In this document: in pieces, positions 24,105-33,020 of the stretch
Position numbering within the stretch: the first letter of the stretch is position 1
Layout: each line of letters starts with the position of its first letter
Source of the DNA: JARRJS01 sp037388885
GTDB taxonomy: Bacteria > Gemmatimonadota > Gemmatimonadetes > Longimicrobiales > RSA9
Assembly: GCA_037388885.1 (NCBI GenBank)
Contig: JARRJS010000003.1
Coordinates: forward strand, 35,521 to 99,520
DNA: 64,000 nt
Direction: 5' to 3'
The notes under the pieces: model-generated
Told to the model about the DNA's origin: nothing
The model's database searches: none
What the model saw: the letters and a program-made list of their open reading frames with translations, nothing else
Position numbers and translations under genes: made by a program

Positions 24105-26168
24105 ATGCCCGACTCGAACGTGCTACCCAAGGGGCAGGTACCGGATGGTGCTCTGGGCGCGATTCTGGAGAGCATCACCGATGGCCTGATCGTGGTGGAC
24201 CGGTCGTGGCGTTACCGGTATATCAACCGGTCGGCGGAGCGTCTACTCGCCAGGAACCGCGACGAGCTGCTGGGCCGCACCATCTGGGAAGCCTTTCCTC
24301 CTCTGTCAAACAGCGATGTCGAGCGGGAGTACCGGCGCGCGCTGAAGGAAGGCGTCAGCGTGCACTTCGAGTACTACTATGATCCGCTGGAGTCGTGGTT
24401 CGACATCCGCGCCTATCCCTCCGCGCAAGGCCTGACCATCTATCTTCAAGTCATCAATGAGCGCAAGGCGGCGGTGCAGACACTACAGACGCGGGCCCGG
24501 CAGCAGGCCGCAGTTGCGAGAATGGGCCTGGAGGTTCTGGGCAGTGGCCACGTCGACCGCCTGCTGGACGATGTGGTGCGCGTCGTGGCGGAGACGCTGG
24601 ACGTGGAGTATGCCAAGGTGTTGAAGCTGCTTCCTGATCGGAACGAGCTGCTGTTGCAGGCGGGTGTGGGGTGGAAGCCCGGCAGCGTGGGCAGAGTGGT
24701 GATCCCGGGCGGCGAGAACTCCCAGGCCGGCTTCACCCTCCGGCAGCGGGAGCCGGTGGTGGTGTCCGACCTGCAAGCGGAGACGCGATTTCGTGGACCG
24801 GCGTTGCTCCTGGACCACGGTGTGGTGTCGGGGATGAGCGTCGTCATCGAGGGGCGGGACCGACCGTTCGGCATTCTGGCCGCACATACGAGGCAGCGGC
24901 GCACGTTCAGCGACGACGACGCCAATTTCCTGCAGGCGATGGCCAATCTGCTGGCCGAGGTGGTGGAGCGGCAGGCAATGGAGGCGGCCCTCCGGTCGAG
25001 CGAAGAGCAGTTCCGCGAGCTGGCCGAGAACATCCGGGAAGTGCTCTGGATGATGACTCCCGGGGGTGAGCTGCAGTACGTGAACCCGGCATATGAAACC
25101 GTGTGGGGGCGCCCCGTAGAGGGCCTGTATGAGGATGCCATAAGCTGGCAAACGGCGGTCCATCCGGACGATCGTGCACGGGTGGAGGCGGCGTACCCGG
25201 GTCTCTCGCGCGGCGACTTCGACGTGGAGTTCCGGATCGTGCGGCCGGACGGGAGCGAACGGTGGATTCACGACCGTGCGTTCCCGGTCCGGGATGGGAA
25301 TGGACGGATCGTTCGGGTGGTGGGCATCGCGGAAGACATCACCGAGCGACGGCTGGCGACGGAGAACGCTCTGCGCCTGGCGGAGGAGCGGACGGCCCTT
25401 GCTGCGGCACAGGCGGCCGTGCGCGCCCGTGACGAGACCTTGGCGGTGGTGTCCCATGATCTGCGGGCGCCGCTGCAGGCGATTCTGGGTGCCGTTGCGG
25501 TCCTGCAGGAAAAGGAGCTGTCGCCGGCCAGTCGAGACCATCACCTGAGCGTCATCGAGCGGGCGGTGGAGGGCGCCCGACGCCTGTTGGGAGACCTGCT
25601 GCAGGTGTCGAGCATCGAAGCGGGGCACGTCAAGTTGGAGCGTAACCACGTGGACGTGAATCGCATCCTGCAGGACGTGCACGAGATGTTCCTCGATGTG
25701 GCCCGGCAGCGCGAGGTCCGCTTGAGATACGAACGCTGCCGCGGCGTCACGGCGTTCGCCGACGAGCGCCGCCTGTCCCAGGTGCTGACCAACCTGGTCG
25801 ACAACGCGCTGAAGCACACGCCTGCCCGCGGGTCCGTGGCCCTGAAATGCACCGTTCGGGGCGACATGGTGGAGGTTTCGGTCACAGACTCGGGGCCGGG
25901 AATCCCCGCGGACGTACTGCCGCACGTGTTTGAGTGGTACTGGCGGGCGTCTCACGAGCAGGCTGCGGGCGCGGGCATCGGATTGGCGGTGTCGAGGGGC
26001 ATTGTGGAGGCCCACGGCGGACGGATCTGGGCCGAAACCGAGCCGGGGGCCGGGACGACGATTCGATTGACCCTTCCCATCGTTGCCGAAGGCACCCGGC
26101 ATGCAGATCTGGACGCGCCGCTGCCCAGGCAGGTCGCCGGCAACGTGGTCGAAGGCTCGCCCCCCTGA
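24105..26168 (+). CDS. PAS-GAF-PAS sensor histidine kinase
   Basis: A soluble 687-residue kinase. PAS 1 (about 12-120; LESITDGLIVVDRSWRYRYI), GAF (about 145-290; LLDDVVRVVAETLDVEYAKVL), PAS 2 with PAC (about 300-425; LRSSEEQFRELAENIREVLW through EDITERR), HisKA with phospho-accepting His in LAVVSHDLRAPLQAIL (about 450), and HATPase_c (NLVDNALKH, TDSGPGIP, GAGIGLAVSRGIVEAHGG) follow in order. There are no membrane spans, so it senses a cytoplasmic cue. It lacks a receiver and no response regulator lies next to it, so it is an orphan. It converges tightly on the following lipoprotein gene with 20 bases between stops. Confidence 0.92.
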   Translation: MPDSNVLPKGQVPDGALGAILESITDGLIVVDRSWRYRYINRSAERLLARNRDELLGRTIWEAFPPLSNSDVEREYRRALKEGVSVHFEYYYDPLESWFDIRAYPSAQGLTIYLQVINERKAAVQTLQTRARQQAAVARMGLEVLGSGHVDRLLDDVVRVVAETLDVEYAKVLKLLPDRNELLLQAGVGWKPGSVGRVVIPGGENSQAGFTLRQREPVVVSDLQAETRFRGPALLLDHGVVSGMSVVIEGRDRPFGILAAHTRQRRTFSDDDANFLQAMANLLAEVVERQAMEAALRSSEEQFRELAENIREVLWMMTPGGELQYVNPAYETVWGRPVEGLYEDAISWQTAVHPDDRARVEAAYPGLSRGDFDVEFRIVRPDGSERWIHDRAFPVRDGNGRIVRVVGIAEDITERRLATENALRLAEERTALAAAQAAVRARDETLAVVSHDLRAPLQAILGAVAVLQEKELSPASRDHHLSVIERAVEGARRLLGDLLQVSSIEAGHVKLERNHVDVNRILQDVHEMFLDVARQREVRLRYERCRGVTAFADERRLSQVLTNLVDNALKHTPARGSVALKCTVRGDMVEVSVTDSGPGIPADVLPHVFEWYWRASHEQAAGAGIGLAVSRGIVEAHGGRIWAETEPGAGTTIRLTLPIVAEGTRHADLDAPLPRQVAGNVVEGSPP

Positions 26169-26188
26169 GCGCAGCTTGCTGCGGTCGT

Positions 26189-26734
26189 TCAGTCCTTCGC
26201 GGCGTCGAGCCGGCACCCCCCGGGTGTGTCCTCACCCGGCGCGTGGCCCAGCAACTGTTTGAGGGCTGCGCACGCCCGGTCCCGGTCGATGGAGAGCCAT
26301 ACGACGCGGGGGCCGACGACGTAGAGGAAGTGAAGCTGGCCTTGACCGCTTAGCATGCCTACGTCGCGACCGGCGACGGTGATCCTGTGCAGATCCTGGA
26401 AGGGTGTCGGCTGGCTTGCGACCCGCCGCTCCATGTCCTGGAGCAGCTGCTGCGCACCGGCATGGTTCGAAGCGATGCCCACATAGAGCATGCCGGACGC
26501 GTGCTCGTCCCCGTAGCCCGCAACCCAGGCACCCACGATCTCGACGTGGCCGGCGCCGTGCAATTGGCGGATGGCGGCGAGTGCGCGGGGGCCCGTGAAC
26601 TCGTGGTGGAGGGGCAGTCCGCCGAGGGCGGCGGGCGCCGATCGCATGGAGCGGGCGCCGGAACACGCAGTGAAGCCCGCGACGACCAGGATCGTCAGCG
26701 CACGTGCGGTCGGGGTACGAGACGCGCTGAGCAT
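26189..26734 (-). CDS. Hypothetical lipoprotein
   Basis: A 181-residue lipoprotein of unknown function. The signal peptide TARALTILVVAGFTAC ends in a good lipobox (GFTAC). The mature part has one compact domain: an alpha/beta pattern with GPRALAAIRQLHGAGHVEIVGAWVAGYG, then a helix (AGAQQLLQDMERRVAS), and strands LHFLYVVGPRVVWLSID. It ends in a Cys-containing tail (DTPGGCRLD). The repeated strand-helix-strand order resembles small periplasmic substrate- or ligand-binding folds, but I recognise no family. It is a single gene between the convergent kinase and the transaldolase, which lies downstream in the opposite sense of transcription order. Confidence 0.65.
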   Translation of the reverse strand: MLSASRTPTARALTILVVAGFTACSGARSMRSAPAALGGLPLHHEFTGPRALAAIRQLHGAGHVEIVGAWVAGYGDEHASGMLYVGIASNHAGAQQLLQDMERRVASQPTPFQDLHRITVAGRDVGMLSGQGQLHFLYVVGPRVVWLSIDRDRACAALKQLLGHAPGEDTPGGCRLDAAKD

Positions 26735-26749
26735 GGGCGTGTATGACGA

Positions 26750-28045
26750 TCAGACGTGGCTGGCGACGTGCCTCTCCATGGCCTCGTCGATCTCGGCCTG
26801 GTGACGCTCGAAGTCGGCGTTGGCCAGCAGGCTGTAGTGAGTGTCGAGGGGTACATGCTTCACCAGCTCGCCATCCAGCTCCGGCAGCTTGCCCCGGTCC
26901 ATCTCGCGGCGCTCGGCGTCGTCGGGGTCATGGAACAGGTCGCCGAAGCCGGCTCGGTCGAAGCGCCGGAACAGGCCGTCGCCGTCAGCGCCATCCAGGA
27001 ATGCGTTGTCCTGGCGCAGTTCGCGCAGGAACTCGACGAGCTCGGGCTCCACGCGCCACAGTCGGGCGATGCGCTCATCGCCCAGCCTCTTCGCCGCATC
27101 GGCATCGATGCCCAGCCGGTCCGCGTAGGACGTCTCCAACTGGCTCGTGATCTGATCGGGCGAGACCTCGTCCTGGTCCAGGAAGCCCGACAGCACGTTG
27201 CACGGCGCGGTGAAGACATCGCAGCCCGCGACGCGCACGAGCGTCCGCCAGTCGTGCACGCTTGCGACGATGAGCTGGGTCTTCACCCCGTCGTCGCGAC
27301 GCAGCTCCGTCAGGGCGCGCTGGGCCTCCAGGTCTACGTGTTCGCCCAGGAGATCCGCGCCAAGCCCCTGGTTCAGGCGGCCCATGAAGATGTTGGTGCG
27401 GGTGACGTCGGAGACGAGGGCCGCGGCCACCGCCTGGCGCGCGGAGAAGGTGGAGGTGAAGTTGACCGGGATGCCCTCTCGCTCCAGATCGCGCGCAACC
27501 AGGAAGGCGTCGGGCGCGTCGGGCCGGAACGGCACCTTGACGAAGGCCTGCGGCACCATGCGGCGCATGGCGCGCCCCACGTCACGGGCCGTGTCCGGTT
27601 GGTGGCCCAGGGCCATGTGGAGCTGGAGGCTCACCTCCCAGGCGCGACCGGCGGCGAAGGCCGACACGATCTGGCCGCCCACGTGGCCGCAGACCACGGC
27701 GTACAGCCATGGCGCAAGCTCTTCGAAGGACCGGTCGCCGCCGGCCTCGTGCAGCGCGTCCAGCCACTGCTGGGGCTCGCTCTGTTCCAGGACACGATCC
27801 ACCACCTTGTGGACCAGCGGCTGGTTCGCCGTGTTGCCGTCCACTTCGGCCCGGATGGAGTCGTCGTCAGTGCCGATGGTCCGGCTGAGCTCCTGGACGT
27901 CCGCGGTGTCCGCGTAGATGTGACGAGTGCCGGCGCGGACCAGGGCCTGGAAGAGCGGCGTCTCCGCCCGCGCAGGCTGGGCGGGCTCGACCGCGATGCG
28001 ACCCCAGCGCGTGGCGGCCTCCATGAGATCGCGTTGCTGGGTCAT
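26750..28045 (-). CDS. Transaldolase-family enzyme, long form
   Basis: A 431-residue aldolase of the transaldolase family, which moves a dihydroxyacetone unit between sugar phosphates in the pentose phosphate pathway. Family landmarks are IYADTADVQEL and EVDGNTANQPLVHKV near the N terminus, and the Schiff-base lysine in QAFVKVPFRPDAPDAF. Others are the following GIPVNFTSTFSARQAVAAAL and the late FTAPCNVLSGFLDQ. It is longer and more diverged than TalB or TalC, with an acidic C-terminal extension of about 110 residues (RFDRAGFGDLFHDPDD...). The start at ATG 28045 is backed by AAGGAT. It is divergent from the M19 peptidase gene with only 47 bases between starts. Confidence 0.85.
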   Translation of the reverse strand: MTQQRDLMEAATRWGRIAVEPAQPARAETPLFQALVRAGTRHIYADTADVQELSRTIGTDDDSIRAEVDGNTANQPLVHKVVDRVLEQSEPQQWLDALHEAGGDRSFEELAPWLYAVVCGHVGGQIVSAFAAGRAWEVSLQLHMALGHQPDTARDVGRAMRRMVPQAFVKVPFRPDAPDAFLVARDLEREGIPVNFTSTFSARQAVAAALVSDVTRTNIFMGRLNQGLGADLLGEHVDLEAQRALTELRRDDGVKTQLIVASVHDWRTLVRVAGCDVFTAPCNVLSGFLDQDEVSPDQITSQLETSYADRLGIDADAAKRLGDERIARLWRVEPELVEFLRELRQDNAFLDGADGDGLFRRFDRAGFGDLFHDPDDAERREMDRGKLPELDGELVKHVPLDTHYSLLANADFERHQAEIDEAMERHVASHV

Positions 28046-28092
28046 GTTGTGATCCTTTCTTCTGAATGCGGGGGTACAAAAGGGCAAGAGCC

Positions 28093-29262
28093 ATGCCCGG
28101 GGGCGCACCTTTGATCGTCGACCTTCATACGCACTACCCGATCCACCTGCTCGCGGCGGAGCCGCTGCCCGCGCGCCGGATTCCTCTTCGGGAGAAGCCG
28201 TTGCGGGACTTCGTCCGGGGTCCGGTGCTGCGCATCGCGAACCGCCTGGGCAACTACCCGGGCCGGGGGACGGATCCCGCCGTCACCATCGAGGGCCTCG
28301 CCCGCAGTCAGGTGCGCATCGCACTTTCGGTCCTGTATGCGCCGTTCGACGAGATGGACCTGGGCGTGCCGTACGGGTCGCCGCCGGCGTCGTGGTACAT
28401 GGACGACCTGCTGCGGCAGATCGACCTGGTAGAGGCGAGCGTAGCGGGCCGGGGCGATGCCGTGGTGGCGCGCAGTGGCAGCGAGCTGGACCGCGCTCTG
28501 GCGGCGGATCGCGTGGCGCTGGTCCACGCCGTGGAGGGCGGCTTCCATCTGGGTGCATCGACGGACGAGGTGGAAGCGAACGTGGCAACATTAGCGCGAC
28601 GCGGCGTGGCGTACATCACGCTGGCCCATCTTTTCTGGCGGCGGATCGCCACCAACACCCCGGCACTGCCGTTTCTCCCCGACTGGCTCTACTCGGTGAT
28701 CTTTCCGCAACCGCCCGTCGGGCTGACCGATCTCGGCCGAGCCGCCCTGGGCGCGATGGTGCAGAATCGCGTGCTGGTGGACGTGACGCACATGAGCCGA
28801 CAGGCGTTCAGGGAGACCATGGACATGCTGGACGTCCTGGATCCGCAGGCACGCGTTCCGGTGCTGGCGTCCCACAGTGCGTGCGACTTCGGCGGGCTCA
28901 AGTACAACCTGTCGGACGAGCAGATCGACGCCATCGCGCGACGCGGCGGCGTGGTTGGCCTCATCGCCTGCGACCATTACATGGCCCGGGGCCTGGCGAA
29001 GCCCCGGACCTTCGCCGACTCGTTGGACGTCCTGTGCCGCCACATCGACCGCGTGCGCGACGTGACCGGCGGCCACGACGCCACGGCGATCGGCTCCGAC
29101 CAGGACGGGTTCATCAAGCCGACGCTGCCCGGCCTGGAGACGCCCGAGGGGTACGACGCCCTGGCGGGCGCCCTCGCCGAGCGTTACGGGCCGGATGTCG
29201 CAGACCGGATCTGCAGGGAGAATGCCCACCGCGTGCTGGCGTATTGGCACGGCAACGGCTGA
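28093..29262 (+). CDS. Membrane dipeptidase-like metallohydrolase (peptidase M19 family)
   Basis: A zinc-dependent dipeptidase of the renal dipeptidase family, 389 residues with the start at ATG 28093. Metal-site motifs are visible in order: IVDLHTHYP (the family has DGHxD here), the bridging glutamate in LVHAVEGGFHLG, histidines in VDVTHMS and LASHSACD, and the final aspartate in AIGSDQDGF. The DLHTH variant in place of DxHxD is worth noting, because it replaces the second metal-binding Asp by His. An alternative ATG at 28066 would add nine basic residues and leave only 20 bases to the divergent gene, so 28093 is preferred. No signal peptide is evident, so it is probably cytoplasmic. Confidence 0.85.
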   Translation: MPGGAPLIVDLHTHYPIHLLAAEPLPARRIPLREKPLRDFVRGPVLRIANRLGNYPGRGTDPAVTIEGLARSQVRIALSVLYAPFDEMDLGVPYGSPPASWYMDDLLRQIDLVEASVAGRGDAVVARSGSELDRALAADRVALVHAVEGGFHLGASTDEVEANVATLARRGVAYITLAHLFWRRIATNTPALPFLPDWLYSVIFPQPPVGLTDLGRAALGAMVQNRVLVDVTHMSRQAFRETMDMLDVLDPQARVPVLASHSACDFGGLKYNLSDEQIDAIARRGGVVGLIACDHYMARGLAKPRTFADSLDVLCRHIDRVRDVTGGHDATAIGSDQDGFIKPTLPGLETPEGYDALAGALAERYGPDVADRICRENAHRVLAYWHGNG

Positions 29263-29264
29263 TC

Positions 29265-29295
29265 GGTGCCGGACCCCGGGACTGGCGCCGGCACC
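29265..29295 (+). terminator. Hairpin after the M19 dipeptidase gene
   Basis: The arms GGTGCCGG (29265-29272) and CCGGCACC (29288-29295) are perfectly complementary around a 15-base loop. The hairpin begins two bases after the stop codon. Only TT follows, so it is a modest terminator candidate. Confidence 0.45.
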
Positions 29296-29464
29296 TTGAC
29301 GAAAACCCGGTCCGATGTCACGCTTCCCGAGCGACGCGTGGCACGTATGTCATTGCCGGTCACCCTGTTGACGGAGACAGCCGTATTCCTGCGAAGACCT
29401 CCACCGGCATTCCCGGCCTGGACCGGGGAAAGGCGCTGGTCGGGCTGTCCCTGCGTGCCACTCC

Positions 29465-31720
29465 ATGACCGGACCCACCCGGCGAGGCGCCGACCTTTCC
29501 GCCTTCGCGGAAGCCATCCTCAACGCCACAGCCGACGGCATCGTCGTGATCGACGCGGACGGGGTCGTGTTGGCCTGCAATCCCGCGGCGGAGCAGCTGC
29601 TGGGTCGCCCGGCCGGCGAGCTGGTGGGCGCACAGTTCTGGGGCCCCATCACGGGCGGGGCGGCGGTCCGAAGCTCCGAGATCCAGGTGCTGCGCCCGGG
29701 CGGAGAGGCGCGGACGGTGGAGTTGCGCTCGGCGGAGACCACATGGGCCGGACGGGCCGTGTCCATCATCGCGATGCGCGACAGCACCCGTCGCCGGGAG
29801 GCGGAAGAGCAGCGGCAGCGGCTTCTCTCCATCATCGAAGCGACACCGGAGCTGGTGAGCCTGGCGGAGGCCGATGGTAGGCTCCTCTACCTGAACCAGG
29901 CCGGGCGCGAGATGCTCGGGCTCGCGCCGGACGACGACCTGGCGAAACACAATGTCCGGGATTTCACGCCGTTGTGGGCGGCGCAGCAAATGGAAAAGGA
30001 AGCGATACCGAAAGCGACGGAGGAAGGGAGCTGGAGCGGGGAAGGTGCGATCCTGGACGCGGACGGCCGGCAGATCCCGATCTGGCAGGTGATTCTCGGG
30101 CACCGCTCGGCCGATGGCGCAGTCCGTTACATGTCCACCATGGCCCGCGACCTGACGGAGCAGAAAGCCGCTGCTGCGGCCCTGCGGAAGCGGGTGAAGG
30201 AGATCCGGACGCTGTACGGTGTCCAGCGGGAGCTGGCGCGCAGCGAGGAGCCGCTCGAACGACGCGTGCGAGCCCTGGTAGGGTTGTTGCCTGGCGGTTG
30301 GCTTCACCCCGACGTCACCGAGGTGCGCATTGTCTACCAGGGTGAATCGTTCGCGACGCCGGAGTTCCGAGAGACGCCCTGGATGTTGAGCGCCGAGCTC
30401 CGCCTGGATGACGACGTGGTAGGCCGGTTGGATGTCGCGCTGCTGGAACAGCGGCCGGACCAGGAGGAGGGCGAGGGTCCGTTTCTGAAGGAGGAGCGCG
30501 AGCTGTTGGACTCGGTAGCCACGGCGGTGAACGAGGCGCTGGAGCACGAGCGGCTGCAGAAGGAGTTGGTGCAGGCCCAGAAGATCGAGACCATCGGGCG
30601 TCTCGCGGGCGGCGTGGCCCACGACTTCAACAACCTGCTCACGGTGATCCGTGGCACCGCGCAGATGGTGATAGAGGATCTGCCGGAAGGTGGCTCGATC
30701 CGCGGGGACGTGGAGCAGATCCTGGCGGCGAGCGCGCGTGGGGCGACGTTGACGCGGCAGCTCCTGGCCTTCAGCCGGAAGGAGATCCTGAAGGAGGAGC
30801 TGTTCTACGTGCGAGACGCCGTGGACGAGCTTGAACCGTTGCTCCGACGATTGATTCCGGAGCGCATCGAGCTGCACTTCGAGGCCGGCAGCGAGCGGGG
30901 CCCGGTAAAGGCGGACCGCGGCAAGCTGATGCAGGCCATCATGAACCTGGCGGTAAACGCCCGAGATGCCGTTGAGGGGGACGGCCGGATCAGCTTCGGC
31001 GTGGACACGTACGAGATCGCGCAGCGGGAAGCGGCAGAGGAGATCCCGTGGCTGGTCGCGCCCGGCTGTTATGTGCGCGTCTCGGTCAAGGATACGGGCA
31101 CCGGCATGTCGGACGAGGTGTTGAGCCGCATCTTCGAGCCGTTCTTCACGACGAAGTCCGAAGGCAAGGGCACCGGCCTGGGCCTTTCGGTGGTGTACGG
31201 CTTCGTGAAGCAGAGCGGTGGTCACATCTTCGTGGACACGGAACCGGGGCGCGGAACCGTGTTCCACCTGCTGCTGCCCGTGGCGGAGGCGGGTGCGGTA
31301 CCCGGGGAGCACGGGCCCGGCCGGCAGGCGGGCATGGCGGGCCAAGCCGGCGCGACAGTCCTGCTGGTGGAGGACAACCCATCGGTGCGCGGCGTGACCG
31401 TGCGCATGCTGGAGCGGGAAGGCTGCGCAGTCATCGAGGCCAGCTCGGGCCGGGAGGCCCTGGACCTGGCCCGGGAGAACGGGGATCGGATCGACATCGC
31501 CATCAGCGACATGGTGATGCCCGAGATGGGTGGGGCGGAGCTGGCCGAACGGCTGCGCGAGCTGCTGCCGGACCTGAAGATCGTGCTGATGTCCGGGTAC
31601 TCGGCGGACGAGCTCGGCGCCCGGACCCTGGATCCCGACATGTCCTTCCTGGAAAAGCCGTTCGATCGCGAAGACCTCGCCCGCGTGCTGGCCGAGAACC
31701 TGCCGCCACGCCCCCGATAG
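29465..31720 (+). CDS. PAS-PAS hybrid sensor histidine kinase with receiver
   Basis: A soluble 751-residue kinase. PAS 1 (about 12-115; AILNATADGIVVIDADGVVL), PAS 2 (about 122-240; LLSIIEATPELVSLAEADG), a GAF-like or coiled linker (about 245-365), HisKA (IGRLAGGVAHDFNNLLTVI, phospho-His near 385), HATPase_c (NLAVNARDAVEGDG, KDTGTGM, GKGTGLGLSVVYG) and a receiver (TVLLVEDNPS, acceptor Asp in IAISDMVMPEMGG, Lys in FLEKPFD) follow in order. It has the same type of C-terminal half as the MASE1 kinase at the start of the window, but no membrane sensor. It converges on the GH53 gene with 17 bases between stops, and no cognate output gene is adjacent. Confidence 0.92.
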   Translation: MTGPTRRGADLSAFAEAILNATADGIVVIDADGVVLACNPAAEQLLGRPAGELVGAQFWGPITGGAAVRSSEIQVLRPGGEARTVELRSAETTWAGRAVSIIAMRDSTRRREAEEQRQRLLSIIEATPELVSLAEADGRLLYLNQAGREMLGLAPDDDLAKHNVRDFTPLWAAQQMEKEAIPKATEEGSWSGEGAILDADGRQIPIWQVILGHRSADGAVRYMSTMARDLTEQKAAAAALRKRVKEIRTLYGVQRELARSEEPLERRVRALVGLLPGGWLHPDVTEVRIVYQGESFATPEFRETPWMLSAELRLDDDVVGRLDVALLEQRPDQEEGEGPFLKEERELLDSVATAVNEALEHERLQKELVQAQKIETIGRLAGGVAHDFNNLLTVIRGTAQMVIEDLPEGGSIRGDVEQILAASARGATLTRQLLAFSRKEILKEELFYVRDAVDELEPLLRRLIPERIELHFEAGSERGPVKADRGKLMQAIMNLAVNARDAVEGDGRISFGVDTYEIAQREAAEEIPWLVAPGCYVRVSVKDTGTGMSDEVLSRIFEPFFTTKSEGKGTGLGLSVVYGFVKQSGGHIFVDTEPGRGTVFHLLLPVAEAGAVPGEHGPGRQAGMAGQAGATVLLVEDNPSVRGVTVRMLEREGCAVIEASSGREALDLARENGDRIDIAISDMVMPEMGGAELAERLRELLPDLKIVLMSGYSADELGARTLDPDMSFLEKPFDREDLARVLAENLPPRPR

Positions 31721-31737
31721 TTCCTTCCCGCGCCCCC

Positions 31738-32847
31738 TCAGTTCCGGCGATAGTGGTCGAAGACGTCCATGACGGGGCGGGCGTTGCAGTCCTTGTCGAA
31801 GAAGTCGCTGCCACAGCCGGTGGCGGGTTCCCACCAGAAGATGCCCTTGATCCTGCGGTCCGAGATGGAGAGCAGGGTCCGCGTAACCGATTCCAGGAAC
31901 ATCTTTCGGGGTCCGCCCGGTGCGTCTTCGGGATACGGCGCCAGGCTGTCCGGGTGTTCGTAGACCCGTGGTCGGTACCCCACCTCCGCGAGGATCACAT
32001 CCTTGTCCGGGAAGTGTTGGAGGATGGACAGCAGGTTCTCCCGCAGCTGCAGCAGGTTGCCGTGCCACCAGGGGTAGTACGAAAAGCCGATGACGTCGTA
32101 AGGCAGGTGGTAGCTGCTGAAGCGCTGGAAGAAGCGGAGCGCCGCCGGCGCGTTGGCGCCGTTGTCGTAGTGGACCATGAGGAGCGGGCGGGGGTGGGTC
32201 CCACGCGCGGCGTCGATCCCCTCCAGGGCGGCCTTGTAGAGCGCCATGAAGTTGTCCCAGTGGTCCGGCAGCTTGCCCAGCGGCCACATCATGCCGTTCC
32301 GCACCTCGTTGCCGATCTGCACCATGTCGGGCGTGACGCCCGAGTCCTGGAAGGCCTTGAACGTGTCCCGGGTGTAATTGCGCACCGAGTCGATGAGTAC
32401 CTGGAGGTCCGTGGTGTCCCACGCGGTCGGCGTGATCTGGTGCTGCGGATCCGCCCAGGTGTCGGAGTAATGGTAGTCCAGCAGGAACCGGTAGCCGCGC
32501 GCCTTCGCTTCCTTGGCGAGGGCGATGGTGTACTGGAGGTCGTTGGGCAGGCGCGTGGGCGCATGGAATACACGCAGCCGGATCCAGTCGTAGCCGTGGT
32601 CCTTGAAGATGTCCAGCGCCGGCCGCACCACGCCGTCGTCCTTGAACTGCACGCCCCGGTCCTCGGCGGCCTTGAGGAACGACAGGTCGGCGCCCACGGC
32701 GAAGGTGAACGGCTGACCGCCGATGGAGTCGACGGCCTGAGCGCGGAGTGCGGTGGACGGCAGCAGCAGAAGGCAGAAAGCCAGGGCGAGCATCATTCCG
32801 CATCGCGGATCGCGGATCACGGGCTTGTATTGGATGTGGCCACCCAC
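31738..32847 (-). CDS. Secreted arabinogalactan endo-beta-1,4-galactanase (GH53)
   Basis: An exported endo-galactanase that cuts beta-1,4-galactan side chains of pectin. The hydrophobic signal (MMLALAFCLLLLPSTALRAQA) precedes the family opening FAVGADLSFLKAAEDRGVQF. The acid/base glutamate is in MVQIGNEVRNGM and the nucleophile in VILAEVGYRPR. Also typical are WIRLRVFHAP, LLDYHYSDTWADPQHQ and the C-terminal GIFWWEPA. The start is the GTG at 32847, because GGAGG lies eight bases before it; the first in-frame ATG at 32796 has no site. The n-region is therefore about 16 residues. With the secreted GH2 beta-galactosidase it forms a plausible galactan-to-galactose route. Confidence 0.93.
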   Translation of the reverse strand: MGGHIQYKPVIRDPRCGMMLALAFCLLLLPSTALRAQAVDSIGGQPFTFAVGADLSFLKAAEDRGVQFKDDGVVRPALDIFKDHGYDWIRLRVFHAPTRLPNDLQYTIALAKEAKARGYRFLLDYHYSDTWADPQHQITPTAWDTTDLQVLIDSVRNYTRDTFKAFQDSGVTPDMVQIGNEVRNGMMWPLGKLPDHWDNFMALYKAALEGIDAARGTHPRPLLMVHYDNGANAPAALRFFQRFSSYHLPYDVIGFSYYPWWHGNLLQLRENLLSILQHFPDKDVILAEVGYRPRVYEHPDSLAPYPEDAPGGPRKMFLESVTRTLLSISDRRIKGIFWWEPATGCGSDFFDKDCNARPVMDVFDHYRRN

Positions 32848-33020
32848 GTTCTAAACCTCCGGAAGAGTCATGGAAGGATGCGTTCCGGCCGGGGCGTCCG
32901 CCATGGGCGACCCGGGCATGTGGCCGGATCGCGAAGATAAGGAGTGTAGCGCAGGGCGGACAACCGGCACGGCTTGCCAGCGGGAGTCGTTGCGGCCTTC
33001 CTGCGATGTGCCCTCGAAGG

